Assembly: GCA_021413825.1 (NCBI GenBank)
Contig: JAIOPQ010000011.1
Location: 1 to 64,000, forward strand
Direction: 5' to 3'
Length of the DNA: 64,000 nt
From: Spirochaetia bacterium
GTDB lineage: Bacteria; Spirochaetota; Leptospiria; Leptospirales; Leptonemataceae
The notes below the pieces were generated by a model. It saw only the letters and a program-made list of their open reading frames with translations. It was not told the origin of the DNA and did not search any database. The position numbers were made by a program, and so were the translations under genes. Each line of letters begins with the position of its first letter. Position 1 is the first letter of the stretch. Below, piece by piece: positions 34,878 to 43,479 of this stretch.

Positions 34878-35969
34878 TTAGTACGGAATTAGAAATCGCT
34901 TAACGTTCTCAAACACTCGCTCAGGTGAAATTGTATCCACGCATGAAAGATGCGAGCATGCCGGACAGTTCTCAATGCACTCTTCTACTTGAGGGAGAAG
35001 ATGTTTATCCATTGAATCAGCAATCTTTTGAAAAAACGGAAGCACACCGGATTCTGCCATGCGACTTGCAGTTTCACCGTTACGTCTTAATTCTGGTCTG
35101 CCCTGATAGCGATTGGATTGCATGTCATGCAAAGTAATTACGCGTTTTTCAAGCAGACCTGCAAGGACGCTTTCAGGTCCAGCCGGGGCTACAACAAGTG
35201 CGCTTTTACGCATCAAATCTGCTAAAGATCCAAACCCCTGGGCATCTACAAACTGAATCTCTGGCGCATTCTTTCTTAAGTATTGAATTTCTCCGGCGAA
35301 CTCGCGGGAGTTGTCATCGTTTCCAAGGTTCAGGCGGAATGCCCGCTGGAACTTTTTTATTGGAAGCGGCACGATTGTCTTAATTGCTATCTGCGAAAGT
35401 AAGCGTGAAAGCCGCGCAGCATGACCAATAGGCCAGGAACCAGAAACATTATGCTCACCGAATAGACTGAGGTAAACTGCCTGTTCGCCCTGGATGGTTG
35501 TAGTTTTGAATTTAATCCCAACAACTCCAGGCAATACGTCGAGACCGCCACGCTTTAGGGCTGCTGCATCTTTGGAACTGTGAACATCAAAGAACCTGAG
35601 GAATCTCCCGAGTCTGCTTCCGCCAGCGAGGCGAATTGAACCCGAGAACAAAAGCTTCAGCTGTGTGCGTAAATCGGGTGCAGGAACATAGACTATGTCC
35701 GCTCCAACTGTGCGAATTGATTTTGCAAGGTCTGCACCAACTGGAAGTACCTCATCGAATACGCCAGACTCTTCAGCAAGTTTGGCAGAGGATGGATGCA
35801 CGAGAAGAATAGTATACAGGCCCGGATGGCGCTCACGCATGAGGTGCGCCGTGTATACGCATTCAAGGAATGCAGCAAGCCCTGTTGCGTCAGAAGCTAC
35901 GGCCAGAAATCGTTTCATGCCGTGCGATGAAGTTTCAACTGATTGTGCTATTTCCTGGGTGGTCTGCAT
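34878..35969 (-). CDS. Glycosyltransferase family 9 (heptosyltransferase-like)
   Basis: 363 aa, cytosolic. GT-B layout of ADP-heptose:LPS transferases: N-terminal Rossmann half with 'ADIVYVPAPDLRTQLKLLFSGSIRLAG', second half with 'LVVAPAGPESVLAGLLEKRVITL' and 'NRYQGRPELRRNG'. A Cys cluster ('ECIENCPACSHLSCVDTISPERVFENV') at the C-terminus is common in GT9 proteins. It is less typical than core-heptose enzymes, and the acceptor is unknown. ATG 35918 (residue 18, before 'KRFLAVASDATG') is an alternative start. Convergent with 31870. Confidence 0.7.
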   Translation of the reverse strand: MQTTQEIAQSVETSSHGMKRFLAVASDATGLAAFLECVYTAHLMRERHPGLYTILLVHPSSAKLAEESGVFDEVLPVGADLAKSIRTVGADIVYVPAPDLRTQLKLLFSGSIRLAGGSRLGRFLRFFDVHSSKDAAALKRGGLDVLPGVVGIKFKTTTIQGEQAVYLSLFGEHNVSGSWPIGHAARLSRLLSQIAIKTIVPLPIKKFQRAFRLNLGNDDNSREFAGEIQYLRKNAPEIQFVDAQGFGSLADLMRKSALVVAPAGPESVLAGLLEKRVITLHDMQSNRYQGRPELRRNGETASRMAESGVLPFFQKIADSMDKHLLPQVEECIENCPACSHLSCVDTISPERVFENVKRFLIPY

Positions 35970-36072
35970 TACGAATTATGAATGGGTTGTGTCCGGGCAG
36001 ATTTCGCTGTCCACATTCTTTTTTCGGTAGGATTGGGGGATTTCAACGGATTTCTGCCAGGCGATTCGATTC

Positions 36073-36738
36073 TCAATTCCCGACTATTACAACAGGTGGG
36101 CCTTGCGGGATTTGCAACTTTTGCACGTTCTGCACATCAGAAGAAATGAAAACCTCACCGGGATCCGTTAAATTCACACAAACGAACACTTTCTTCGCGG
36201 GCTGGAAATTACTGTGGATATCACCAAGCAATTTAGTGAGGCGATATGGCGTTTCGTAGAAGATAACCGGGCCTGAAATTTTATCCATTCTCTTGAAAAA
36301 AGGCCCTCGATCCTCCGTTTTTCGAGGTGGAAATCCGGCAAAATAAAAGGGTCCGTTAATTCCGGCCCGAACAACCGCTGTCATCAATGCGCTTGCACCT
36401 GGGAGCACTTCGATTGTAACTCCTGCGGTTTCGCATAGACGCATAACGTCAAGTCCTGGATCACAGAAAACAGGCATTCCAGCATCAGAAAGGAGGACTG
36501 TAGAGCTCACTCCTTTGATCTCAGGAATGAGCGCACCCAGTTCCTCCGTTCTCGTGTGCTCGTTTACGATTCGAATCTTTTCACGCGGAAATGGGATGCC
36601 CCATTGTTTGAAAAGTCTGGAAGCTGTGCCGGTATCTTCAACGCATACAAGATCCGCTTCGCGAATTGCGCGAAGGGCGCGTAACGTTACATCTTCGGGA
36701 TTTCCAATTGGCATCCCTACAAGCTTGATTACCGCCAT
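36073..36738 (-). CDS. rsmI: 16S rRNA C1402 2'-O-methyltransferase, short form
   Basis: 221 aa tetrapyrrole-methylase-fold enzyme. 'LVGMPIGNPEDVTLRALRAIREADLVCVEDT', 'LLSDAGMPVFCDPGLDVMRLC', 'VLPGASALMTAVVRAGI', 'FAGFPPRK' and 'VIFYETPYRL' match RsmI, which uses SAM to 2'-O-methylate C1402. The usual about 280-aa length is not reached: the protein ends with the methylase domain and lacks the C-terminal extension. The ATG overlaps the DoxX stop (TAATG). Confidence 0.8.
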   Translation of the reverse strand: MAVIKLVGMPIGNPEDVTLRALRAIREADLVCVEDTGTASRLFKQWGIPFPREKIRIVNEHTRTEELGALIPEIKGVSSTVLLSDAGMPVFCDPGLDVMRLCETAGVTIEVLPGASALMTAVVRAGINGPFYFAGFPPRKTEDRGPFFKRMDKISGPVIFYETPYRLTKLLGDIHSNFQPAKKVFVCVNLTDPGEVFISSDVQNVQKLQIPQGPPVVIVGN

Positions 36739-37169
36739 TAATCCCAGTCGCGAACGCGAATGCGGACCCTGCCTGGTCCCAGAAATGAAACTGCAAGACA
36801 GGCAACGCCGAGTAAAAACGGAAATTCAAAATAGGACTGCTGATCTGTTGAGTTCAGATTGAACATCAGGAAGAATTGTCCGGAATGCATGAGTAATGCA
36901 ATCAACAGGTACATGATGCCAGCAAGAAATCCAGCCGTGCGTGCGCGAATTCCCGTAACCAATGCCAGACCACCCAGGACTTCGATAGAAATAACAGAAA
37001 TTGCAACAATCCAGTGAAGGGGCCTTGGAGACCAGGGAAGCGTTGCCATGAAGTCGGCGAAGCCAGCGATGTTCAGGAGTTTTGGAACGCCGTGAGCCAG
37101 GAGAATAGCCCCCGCAGCTACGCGAAGGATGGTAGCTGCGAAGGATTCATACTGATTTAAGAAACGCAT
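36738..37169 (-). CDS. DoxX-family membrane protein
   Basis: 143 aa with four membrane helices: 'AATILRVAAGAILLAHGVPKLL', 'WIVAISVISIEVLGGLALV', 'FLAGIMYLLIALLMH' and 'FPFLLGVACLAVSFLG'. The first half has the 'R...G..ll..G..Kl' pattern of DoxX/SURF4-like proteins; function mostly unknown. Its stop overlaps the rsmI start, forming a two-gene operon; the rhodanese gene 37200 lies upstream. Confidence 0.8.
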   Translation of the reverse strand: MRFLNQYESFAATILRVAAGAILLAHGVPKLLNIAGFADFMATLPWSPRPLHWIVAISVISIEVLGGLALVTGIRARTAGFLAGIMYLLIALLMHSGQFFLMFNLNSTDQQSYFEFPFLLGVACLAVSFLGPGRVRIRVRDWD

Positions 37170-37199
37170 AATACGAAATCGTACGTTTGCGCTCTTTGA

Positions 37200-37742
37200 T
37201 CAATAGCGTGGAAGGGATTGGTCGATTTCAACAGCCCAGCGGTCAATTCCGCCTTTAAGACTTTTTACATTCTTGAGTCCATGACCTTTGAAGTAAGAAG
37301 TAGCTTCCATTGAACGAATGCCTGAATGGCAATAGAAAGCAATTTTCACATCTTTTGGCATCTTCTCCAGAATCTCATACGCCAATTCGCGTGTGATCAG
37401 TTGTGATCCTGGTAATGTTACAATTTCAGCTTCCATTTCATCGCGCACATCAATGAGCTTCCATGGAATTCCCTGATCCAGTTCCGCTTTGAGGACGGCT
37501 GGTTCTATTTGCATTTCTTCGTCCACGCGGGCACTTTCATAGATGTAAGTGATTGCGCCTTCTACTTCAGTAGGACGGTTGTGCTTAATAAATACTTCAC
37601 TCAACGTATCAGTTGGGCTAAAGCCGCAGCTCTGGCACCCGCCAATGTGATATTTCTGGAAGAGAGCACGTTTGGCCCCAGGATATGCTTCCATGATATC
37701 CTGCATCTGCATGCTGTCTGTGATTTGTTTCTCAGCGATCAT
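37200..37742 (-). CDS. DUF1858-like plus rhodanese-domain protein
   Basis: 180 aa from ATG 37742 (GAGG 8 nt upstream); the frame stays open another 64 codons, but that part overlaps the divergent lipoprotein and looks non-coding. N-terminal about 10-55 is a DUF1858-like segment with 'YHIGGCQSCGFSPTDTL' (a C-x-x-C possible metal or redox pair). C-terminal rhodanese domain (about 85-180) has 'KLIDVRDEMEAE' and the intact loop 'FYCHSGIRSMEA', with the catalytic Cys present, in contrast to the protein at 28966. Probably in sulfur transfer; partner unknown. Confidence 0.78.
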   Translation of the reverse strand: MIAEKQITDSMQMQDIMEAYPGAKRALFQKYHIGGCQSCGFSPTDTLSEVFIKHNRPTEVEGAITYIYESARVDEEMQIEPAVLKAELDQGIPWKLIDVRDEMEAEIVTLPGSQLITRELAYEILEKMPKDVKIAFYCHSGIRSMEATSYFKGHGLKNVKSLKGGIDRWAVEIDQSLPRY

Positions 37743-37809
37743 TCGCTTGTCCTCGCCAAATTTAGATTTACGGTACAGGGCTACCGTTTTACGTACATCG
37801 TCAAGTATA

Positions 37810-38298
37810 ATGAAGAAAGCAGCCCTCGTCCTTATTTTATGCAGTAGCGGCTGTATTTCACAGCTATTTGATACTCCAAAGCCACGGGTTGTCCTGGCCT
37901 GGCAGGAGAAGGTGAGCCACTGCGCCGTATTCATTCGGGATATGGACCTGCCGGTATCTATTGAACCCTCAGGCCCTATGCCCTATTCTGCAAACGCAAG
38001 CACTGCTGTTTGGATTGGAAAAAACTTCCCACCGGATCAAGTGGGTGAAGTAGTAGATATTGGTCGGACCTACTATAAGGAATTGCGCTACGTTGCACTT
38101 TCTGATTATGGAATTGAGGATCCGCCAAGACAGGTTCATTACGATATTATGCTGGGTGGTTCTACTGAGACTGCCGTGAAGCTCGGCTTAAAAGCATGGA
38201 GCGATCAGGATTTTAAAAAACTGAAGCAGATCAAGACACGCGAAGAGCTAGTTGCTCTTGTGCGCAGCAAGTACGGTGAAAAACGCCCAACCCCATGA
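37810..38298 (+). CDS. Hypothetical lipoprotein
   Basis: 162 aa from ATG 37810; a longer frame to 37672 overlaps the divergent rhodanese gene. 'MKKAALVLILCSSGC' is a clear signal peptide with a lipobox. The remainder is a small soluble domain with no family recognised. Its end overlaps the EAL gene (ATGA), so the two are co-translated; it might supply an envelope signal, but this is speculation. Confidence 0.62.
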   Translation: MKKAALVLILCSSGCISQLFDTPKPRVVLAWQEKVSHCAVFIRDMDLPVSIEPSGPMPYSANASTAVWIGKNFPPDQVGEVVDIGRTYYKELRYVALSDYGIEDPPRQVHYDIMLGGSTETAVKLGLKAWSDQDFKKLKQIKTREELVALVRSKYGEKRPTP

Positions 38299-39521
38299 AC
38301 CCATCCGCGAAGTTCGAATTACCGGACCTGAGTCGCGTTAAGCTCGTTCCTTATTTTCAACCAATTCTCAAACTGGACGACCAGCGTATCTGTGGATATG
38401 AATCCCTTGGACGAATGATGGATTCGGCAGGAAACATTTCTTCGCTTGGTCCTGTATTTCACAACCTTGACCAGAACAATCCAGAGCATCGCGAACTATC
38501 GCTGTACATGGATTCGTTTTTACAAACGGAGGCTCTGCGTGAGATAGCTTCGAGAGAACAGCTCCAATTGTTCATGAACATTATGCCGCACACTCTTTCC
38601 CTTCCTGAAAAGGGCAAGCCTAGAGCTACGCGGATTCTGGAACGGATTGGGGAATCCGGAATTGATCCCGCTCGCATTGTACTTGAAATTACAGAGGATG
38701 AATTCAGCGGCGAACTGAGTCAACTGGTTACGATTGTGGATGAATTCAAGGCCGCCGGGGTTTTAATAGCGGTAGACGATGCCGGTGCCGGAAAAAGCGA
38801 TTTGAATCGGATCGCGCTCATTCGCCCTGATATTATCAAAGTGGATTTGCAGTTGCTTCGTGAAAGTATTCGCGATGTTGGATTCCGCCAGATTCTGCAA
38901 ATGGTTTCAGCCCTGGCACATAGACTTGGATCATCTCTTCTATTTGAAGGAATTGAACGCGAAGAAGAACTATTCATGGCCTTGCGCATGGGGGCCAGAT
39001 ACCTGCAGGGATTTCTCTTTAGCGAGGCGCGCAAAGATCCGCAGGACGCAGGGTCCTTCACGGATTTCTTAAAGAAAGTCATTCGCGAACACAGTGCGTT
39101 TGCTGTAGCGGAATTCGTCCAGGGGTTTCAAATCAAGGATGATCTTGTTCACGCCCTCAGAGATGCAGTTGTCGGATTAAATCTCAAAGAAACATCTATC
39201 AGCGATTCCCTCCAGGAAAACCTGGGCCGGTTCCCACATCATATGAGCAAGGTTGCAATTTTTGATGAAGATGGAAATCAAATCAGCGCCGAGTTTCGCA
39301 TTGAAAACGGAGGCTGGAAAAAAGATTCGTCTGGTATTTCGCACAATGCCAGTTGGCGGCCACATTTTGTCCAGGCCATGGCCCAACGAACGTATTCAAA
39401 TCTAGACTGGCATATGACAGAGCCACGTTACGATGTGAAGAGTGAGTTTCCGCGCATTGTTGTTTGTCTTGTGTTAAATGCATCGAGAGTACTGGTCGCG
39501 GAAGTGGATTGGCTAGGCTGA
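38295..39521 (+). CDS. EAL-domain c-di-GMP phosphodiesterase, YkuI-like
   Basis: 408 aa, cytosolic. EAL domain about 12-250: 'YFQPILKLDDQRICGYESLGR' (the E-A-L is E-S-L), 'LQLFMNIMP', 'IVLEITEDEF', 'IAVDDAGAGKSDL' (Asp pair kept, F-G-T changed to A-G-A), 'IIKVDLQLL' and 'LFEGIEREEEL'. The metal ligands are present, so catalysis is plausible. The C-terminal half (about 262-408) resembles the PAS/Cache-like YkuI_C sensor. Coupled to the lipoprotein gene by ATGA. Probably lowers c-di-GMP in response to a bound ligand. Confidence 0.82.
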   Translation: MNPSAKFELPDLSRVKLVPYFQPILKLDDQRICGYESLGRMMDSAGNISSLGPVFHNLDQNNPEHRELSLYMDSFLQTEALREIASREQLQLFMNIMPHTLSLPEKGKPRATRILERIGESGIDPARIVLEITEDEFSGELSQLVTIVDEFKAAGVLIAVDDAGAGKSDLNRIALIRPDIIKVDLQLLRESIRDVGFRQILQMVSALAHRLGSSLLFEGIEREEELFMALRMGARYLQGFLFSEARKDPQDAGSFTDFLKKVIREHSAFAVAEFVQGFQIKDDLVHALRDAVVGLNLKETSISDSLQENLGRFPHHMSKVAIFDEDGNQISAEFRIENGGWKKDSSGISHNASWRPHFVQAMAQRTYSNLDWHMTEPRYDVKSEFPRIVVCLVLNASRVLVAEVDWLG

Positions 39522-39563
39522 TTGCGCTTTACAGGAGCGGCTTACGTAGAAGGATGAGTCCGC

Positions 39564-41396
39564 ATGGCTAAGATTCTTGGTATCTCTTGTTTCTATCACG
39601 ATGCAGCTGCAGCCTTGCTCGTTGATGGAGAAATCGTTGCAGCAGGCCAGGAAGAGCGCTTCAGCCGCAAAAAACACGATGCAGGATTTCCGGAAAACGC
39701 AATTGCGTACGTTCTAAGAGAAGGCGGCCTGACAGAAGCTGACGTAGACTACGTTGCCTTTTACGATAAACCATTTCTCAAAATGGAACGCCTGCTTGAA
39801 TCTATCCTCGATGCATCGCCCCGCGGATATCAGGTCTGGCTTGCAGCACTCCCATCCTGGATGGATCATAAGCTCCTGGTTGAACACACAATCCGCAAAC
39901 GTTTGCCCAATCTCAGAGAGGATAGCAAGTTTGTATTCCCAGAGCATCATGAATCGCATGCGGCTGCTGCATTCTATCCATCCCCATTTGAGGAAGCTGC
40001 ATTCTTAACCGTGGACGGTGTGGGTGAATGGACTACAACTTCCTGGGGCGTAGGACGGGGCGCTGAACTCAAAGTAAAACAGGAAATCAAATTCCCACAT
40101 TCACTCGGAATGCTGTATTCTGCATTCACCTATTACACAGGTTTTAAAGTAAACTCTGGTGAATACAAGGTGATGGGTCTCGCTCCCTACGGAGAGCCTA
40201 CATTCGTAAAGAAAATCTATGATCATCTAATCGACATCAAAGAAGACGGTTCATTCCGATTGAACATGGACTATTTCGATTATTCCGCCGGCCTAAGAAT
40301 GACGAATGATAAATTTCATAAACTATTCGGCGGACCTCCGCGCCAGGCGGAAAGCAAACTTACCCAGCGCGAGATGGACCTGGCCAGGTCCGTTCAAGTG
40401 GTGATAGAAGAATCCATGCTCAAGCTTGGAAAGAGCATTCATAAAACGACTGGACTGGACTATCTCTGCCTGTCTGGCGGGGTTTCCCTTAACTGCGTTG
40501 CAAACGGAATTTTACTTCGCGAAGGTCCATTCAAAGATATCTGGATTCAACCAGCTGCAGGTGATGCTGGATCTGCCCTGGGGGCTACGCTCATCGCATG
40601 GCATAAAGTTCTGGGTCAGCCACGTGACATGAGCAAAGCAAAACATTTACAAAAAGGATCGTATCTTGGTCCGCGCTACAAAGCGGATGAAATTCAAACC
40701 TACCTGGACTCCGTAAAAGCCCCGTATCAAAAGCTGCCGGATACCATGTCAGCCGCGCGACTTGCAGCCAAACACATTGCAGAAGAGAAAGTCGTGGGTT
40801 GGTTTGTTGGTCGAATGGAGTTTGGTCCCCGCGCTCTTGGAGCGCGTAGTATTGTTGGTGATCCACGCAGTGTAAATATGCAGTCTACCATGAACTTGAA
40901 AATCAAGTTCAGAGAATCGTTTAGACCATTTGCTCCAAGCGTTCTTCGCGAAGACGTGTCAGAGTATTTTGAACACAATGGCGATTCTGATTACATGCTG
41001 ATTGTTGCGCCGGTTAAGAAACATCTGCGCCGTCAAATGACTCCGGATGAAGAAAAGCTATTCGGAATTGAAAAACTAAACGTTAAACGATCAGAGCTGC
41101 CGGCAATCACGCATGTAGACTATTCTGCGCGGATTCAAACCGTATCCAAAGAAAATCATCCCGAGTATCATGAACTCATCTCTGAGTTTAAAAGACTCAC
41201 TGGATGGGGCGTGATTATCAATACATCGTTTAATGTGCGTGGTGAGCCCATCGTACTTTCGCCGGAACAGGCGTACCTTTGCTTCATGCGCACTAACATG
41301 GACGTACTGGTACTTGAGAACTATGTTCTTGAAAAGAAAGATCAGCCAGCCCTCAAAGACGACACGGATTGGCAGAAAGAGTTTGAGCTGGATTAA
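39564..41396 (+). CDS. Carbamoyltransferase (NodU/CmcH/HypF-C type)
   Basis: 610 aa. N-terminal Kae1-like half: 'GISCFYHDAAAALLVDGEIV', 'QEERFSRKKHDAGFP', 'PEHHESHAAAAFYPS', 'LTVDGVGEW', 'YKVMGLAPYG', 'LSGGVSLNCVANG'. C-terminal carbamoyltransferase half (about 390-595): 'EFGPRALGARSIVGDPR', 'FRPFAPSVL', 'INTSFNVRGEPIVLSP'. Forms carbamoyl-adenylate and moves the carbamoyl group to a hydroxyl of a sugar or metabolite. First of three adjacent genes with SxtJ- and DUF5989-type proteins. The acceptor cannot be inferred, perhaps a surface polysaccharide. Confidence 0.92.
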   Translation: MAKILGISCFYHDAAAALLVDGEIVAAGQEERFSRKKHDAGFPENAIAYVLREGGLTEADVDYVAFYDKPFLKMERLLESILDASPRGYQVWLAALPSWMDHKLLVEHTIRKRLPNLREDSKFVFPEHHESHAAAAFYPSPFEEAAFLTVDGVGEWTTTSWGVGRGAELKVKQEIKFPHSLGMLYSAFTYYTGFKVNSGEYKVMGLAPYGEPTFVKKIYDHLIDIKEDGSFRLNMDYFDYSAGLRMTNDKFHKLFGGPPRQAESKLTQREMDLARSVQVVIEESMLKLGKSIHKTTGLDYLCLSGGVSLNCVANGILLREGPFKDIWIQPAAGDAGSALGATLIAWHKVLGQPRDMSKAKHLQKGSYLGPRYKADEIQTYLDSVKAPYQKLPDTMSAARLAAKHIAEEKVVGWFVGRMEFGPRALGARSIVGDPRSVNMQSTMNLKIKFRESFRPFAPSVLREDVSEYFEHNGDSDYMLIVAPVKKHLRRQMTPDEEKLFGIEKLNVKRSELPAITHVDYSARIQTVSKENHPEYHELISEFKRLTGWGVIINTSFNVRGEPIVLSPEQAYLCFMRTNMDVLVLENYVLEKKDQPALKDDTDWQKEFELD

Positions 41397-41969
41397 ATGA
41401 AAAATACTCGTAAATTCTATCTAAAGTTATTCGCGCTCTTCCTTGTGCTTTCTATTGTTCAATGGAAGTTCGATATTGCCTGGCCCCTTGCTAAACCTTT
41501 GCATTGGGCTGCACTTGTGTCATTGATTATTGCAATCGTTTATCCCGTTGGCCGTCCGCTGCACTGGCTCTGGGAAAAGTACTGTGCAATTACAACGCAG
41601 GCAATGCGCTTTTTCATGGGAACTGGTCTGGTCCTTGGCGGAATTGCTCTGTATCGTTGGCATTTTCTCCCAGAAACTGCCTGGCTAAATTGGAGTATAG
41701 CGGGCGGCGTGAGCTTCCTGGTTGGACTCATTTCGCCGGTTGCAACTATCGTTTACAAAGGATGGATGGCCGTTGCGCATCTCATTCAAACCGTCGTTTC
41801 GCGCATTATTCTTACAGCAATCTATGTAATTGCTGTGATTCCTGTTGGTCTCGTTGCAAAAATCACAGGGAAGCGTTTCCTTGAAAAAGACATTGACCCG
41901 CAAGCAACTACATACTGGATAACAAAAGAAGAGACTGGCGATTTAAAACGCTATCACAGACATTTTTGA
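41397..41969 (+). CDS. SxtJ-like membrane protein
   Basis: 190 aa with about five membrane helices ('FALFLVLSIVQ', 'WAALVSLIIAIVYPVG', 'FFMGTGLVLGGIALY', 'IAGGVSFLVGLISPVATIVY', 'IILTAIYVIAVIPVGLVAKI'). The SxtJ family typically follows a carbamoyltransferase gene; here it starts directly after its stop. The end 'WITKEETGDLKRYHRHF' is basic. Role unknown; perhaps it anchors the transferase or exports the product. Confidence 0.75.
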   Translation: MKNTRKFYLKLFALFLVLSIVQWKFDIAWPLAKPLHWAALVSLIIAIVYPVGRPLHWLWEKYCAITTQAMRFFMGTGLVLGGIALYRWHFLPETAWLNWSIAGGVSFLVGLISPVATIVYKGWMAVAHLIQTVVSRIILTAIYVIAVIPVGLVAKITGKRFLEKDIDPQATTYWITKEETGDLKRYHRHF

Positions 41970-41981
41970 GGCCGGAATATA

Positions 41982-42134
41982 ATGGGTATTTTAAAAGAAT
42001 TCTTCGATTTTCTAAAAGAGCGTAAGAAGTTCTGGCTGGCCCCAATTTTGTTTTTCCTCATTCTCCTGGTTGGCCTTGGTGTATTTGCAGCAGCTGCGGG
42101 CGGACTTTCTCCCTTCATTTACGCCCTGTTCTAG
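41982..42134 (+). CDS. DUF5989-like 50-aa membrane peptide
   Basis: A 50-aa reading frame, ATG 41982 to TAG 42132-42134, 12 nt after the SxtJ-like gene. 'KEFFDFLKERKKFWLAPI' is a basic amphipathic helix, followed by one membrane helix ('LFFLILLVGLGVFAAAA') and 'LSPFIYALF'. This matches DUF5989 proteins, which regularly form the third gene after a carbamoyltransferase and SxtJ. It is under the usual length cut-off and easily missed. Function unknown. Confidence 0.8.
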   Translation: MGILKEFFDFLKERKKFWLAPILFFLILLVGLGVFAAAAGGLSPFIYALF

Positions 42135-42171
42135 CATTTCAGCAATCGGGGCCACTTACCTGGCGTAAATT

Positions 42172-43353
42172 CTAGCTTAGCTCATTGAGCGCATCGGCAG
42201 CTGAGATCACCTCTGCATCCGTGTTCGTATAATGGGGCGCTATGCGAACAAATCCGGCCCTGGGTGCAACAACGATTCCCTGTACTGCCATTTGTTTTCC
42301 AACTTCCTCGGCATTGAGCCTTCCGGCTGGCACCAGGGAAATAATTCCTGAACGATTCTCAGACGAAAATAGCAACGGTTTGTATTTTTCCTGATCAATG
42401 CGACTCAGGAACTTAGCTTGAAGCTCGCGTCCCCTTTCCTGAATTCGTTTGATCCCAAATGCATTTGCTGATTTGAAACTGGCTGCAAGCGCAGAAGTTC
42501 CGACAAAATCATGCGTGCTATATTCAAATTTCCTGGCATCCGTATGCGGGTTCCAGGTATGATTTAAATAATCAGCCCCCTGCACCATCAAGTCCGCACC
42601 CGCAAATATTATTTTGATTTTTTCGCGGAGCGCAGGCGACGTATACATGACGCCGGTACCAACAGGGCCCATCAGCCATTTCCATCCGGAGGCAGCAATG
42701 GCCGCAATGTTCATTTGCTCTGGATAAATTTCAAGCGAACCCAGGCTTTGCGCACAATCAACGATCAAATCGATGTTCCTGGATTTGCAGAACTCACCCA
42801 TTCGCTTCAAGTCAAAGGCAAAGCCGCTTGTGAACTGCACATGACTGAGTGCGATTATCTTAGTCTTTGAAGTTACCTTTGATTCAACATCTTCAAACCT
42901 AAAACCGCCTGGTCCTTCAATCAATCCACCGCATAGTTCTGCGTGCGTACGGTTCTGAATCAAAACGAGTTTAGCTCCCCGGCCCTCCTGCACCTTCCAG
43001 GGGTAATGATTGGCCGGATATTCAAGGTCGTAACTTACAATCTCATCGCCTGGCTGCAGCGGATATCCCGCAGCAAGCAGACTCAAGCCCTCAGAAGTAT
43101 TTTTTACATAGCTGACGTTATCCGGCGTTGTGCCGAGTAGCATGGCCCCGCCCGCTTTGAAATCGTTTAACGGCTCAACCCAGTCCTGGAACATAAGCGA
43201 TCCCTTCTGGGCCTGAAGATCAATCTGGGCTCGCGCAGCGTCCGCCGAGGCCGGAAGCATTTTACTTACCCCGCAATGATTTAGAAAGATTGGCATGTTC
43301 CTATTTTCCCGAGCCAGCATCGCTGTCATTCCAGGATTATGTTCCTTTTGCAT
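42172..43353 (-). CDS. Class V aminotransferase (cysteine desulfurase/epimerase-like)
   Basis: 393 aa from ATG 43353. Alternative starts are ATG 43296 at 'MPIFLNHCGVS', where the family normally begins, and an upstream in-frame extension. PLP fold type I: 'LNHCGVSKMLPAS', 'YVKNTSEGLSLLA', 'ALSHVQFTSGFAFDL', 'DCAQSLGSLEI' (Asp binding the pyridine N), 'AASGWKWLMGPVGTGVMY' (PLP Lys). Close in style to isopenicillin-N-epimerase-like proteins; the substrate is uncertain and a conserved active Cys loop is not evident. Confidence 0.85.
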   Translation of the reverse strand: MQKEHNPGMTAMLARENRNMPIFLNHCGVSKMLPASADAARAQIDLQAQKGSLMFQDWVEPLNDFKAGGAMLLGTTPDNVSYVKNTSEGLSLLAAGYPLQPGDEIVSYDLEYPANHYPWKVQEGRGAKLVLIQNRTHAELCGGLIEGPGGFRFEDVESKVTSKTKIIALSHVQFTSGFAFDLKRMGEFCKSRNIDLIVDCAQSLGSLEIYPEQMNIAAIAASGWKWLMGPVGTGVMYTSPALREKIKIIFAGADLMVQGADYLNHTWNPHTDARKFEYSTHDFVGTSALAASFKSANAFGIKRIQERGRELQAKFLSRIDQEKYKPLLFSSENRSGIISLVPAGRLNAEEVGKQMAVQGIVVAPRAGFVRIAPHYTNTDAEVISAADALNELS

Positions 43354-43479
43354 GATGATACTGTATTCGCGTATGAACGCTACGGAGGTTTGGGCAAAAA
43401 AGTGCTTGCCCGGGCGGCACATTGCCTGCTCTTAAGGTCCGGTCTTGCCGATAAACAAGCGTATTCACCGGTTTAGCAT

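Noticed and set aside
37743-37934. Upstream extension of the DUF1858-rhodanese gene (64 codons)
   Set aside because: It overlaps the signal peptide of the divergent lipoprotein, and a good GAGG site precedes ATG 37742.
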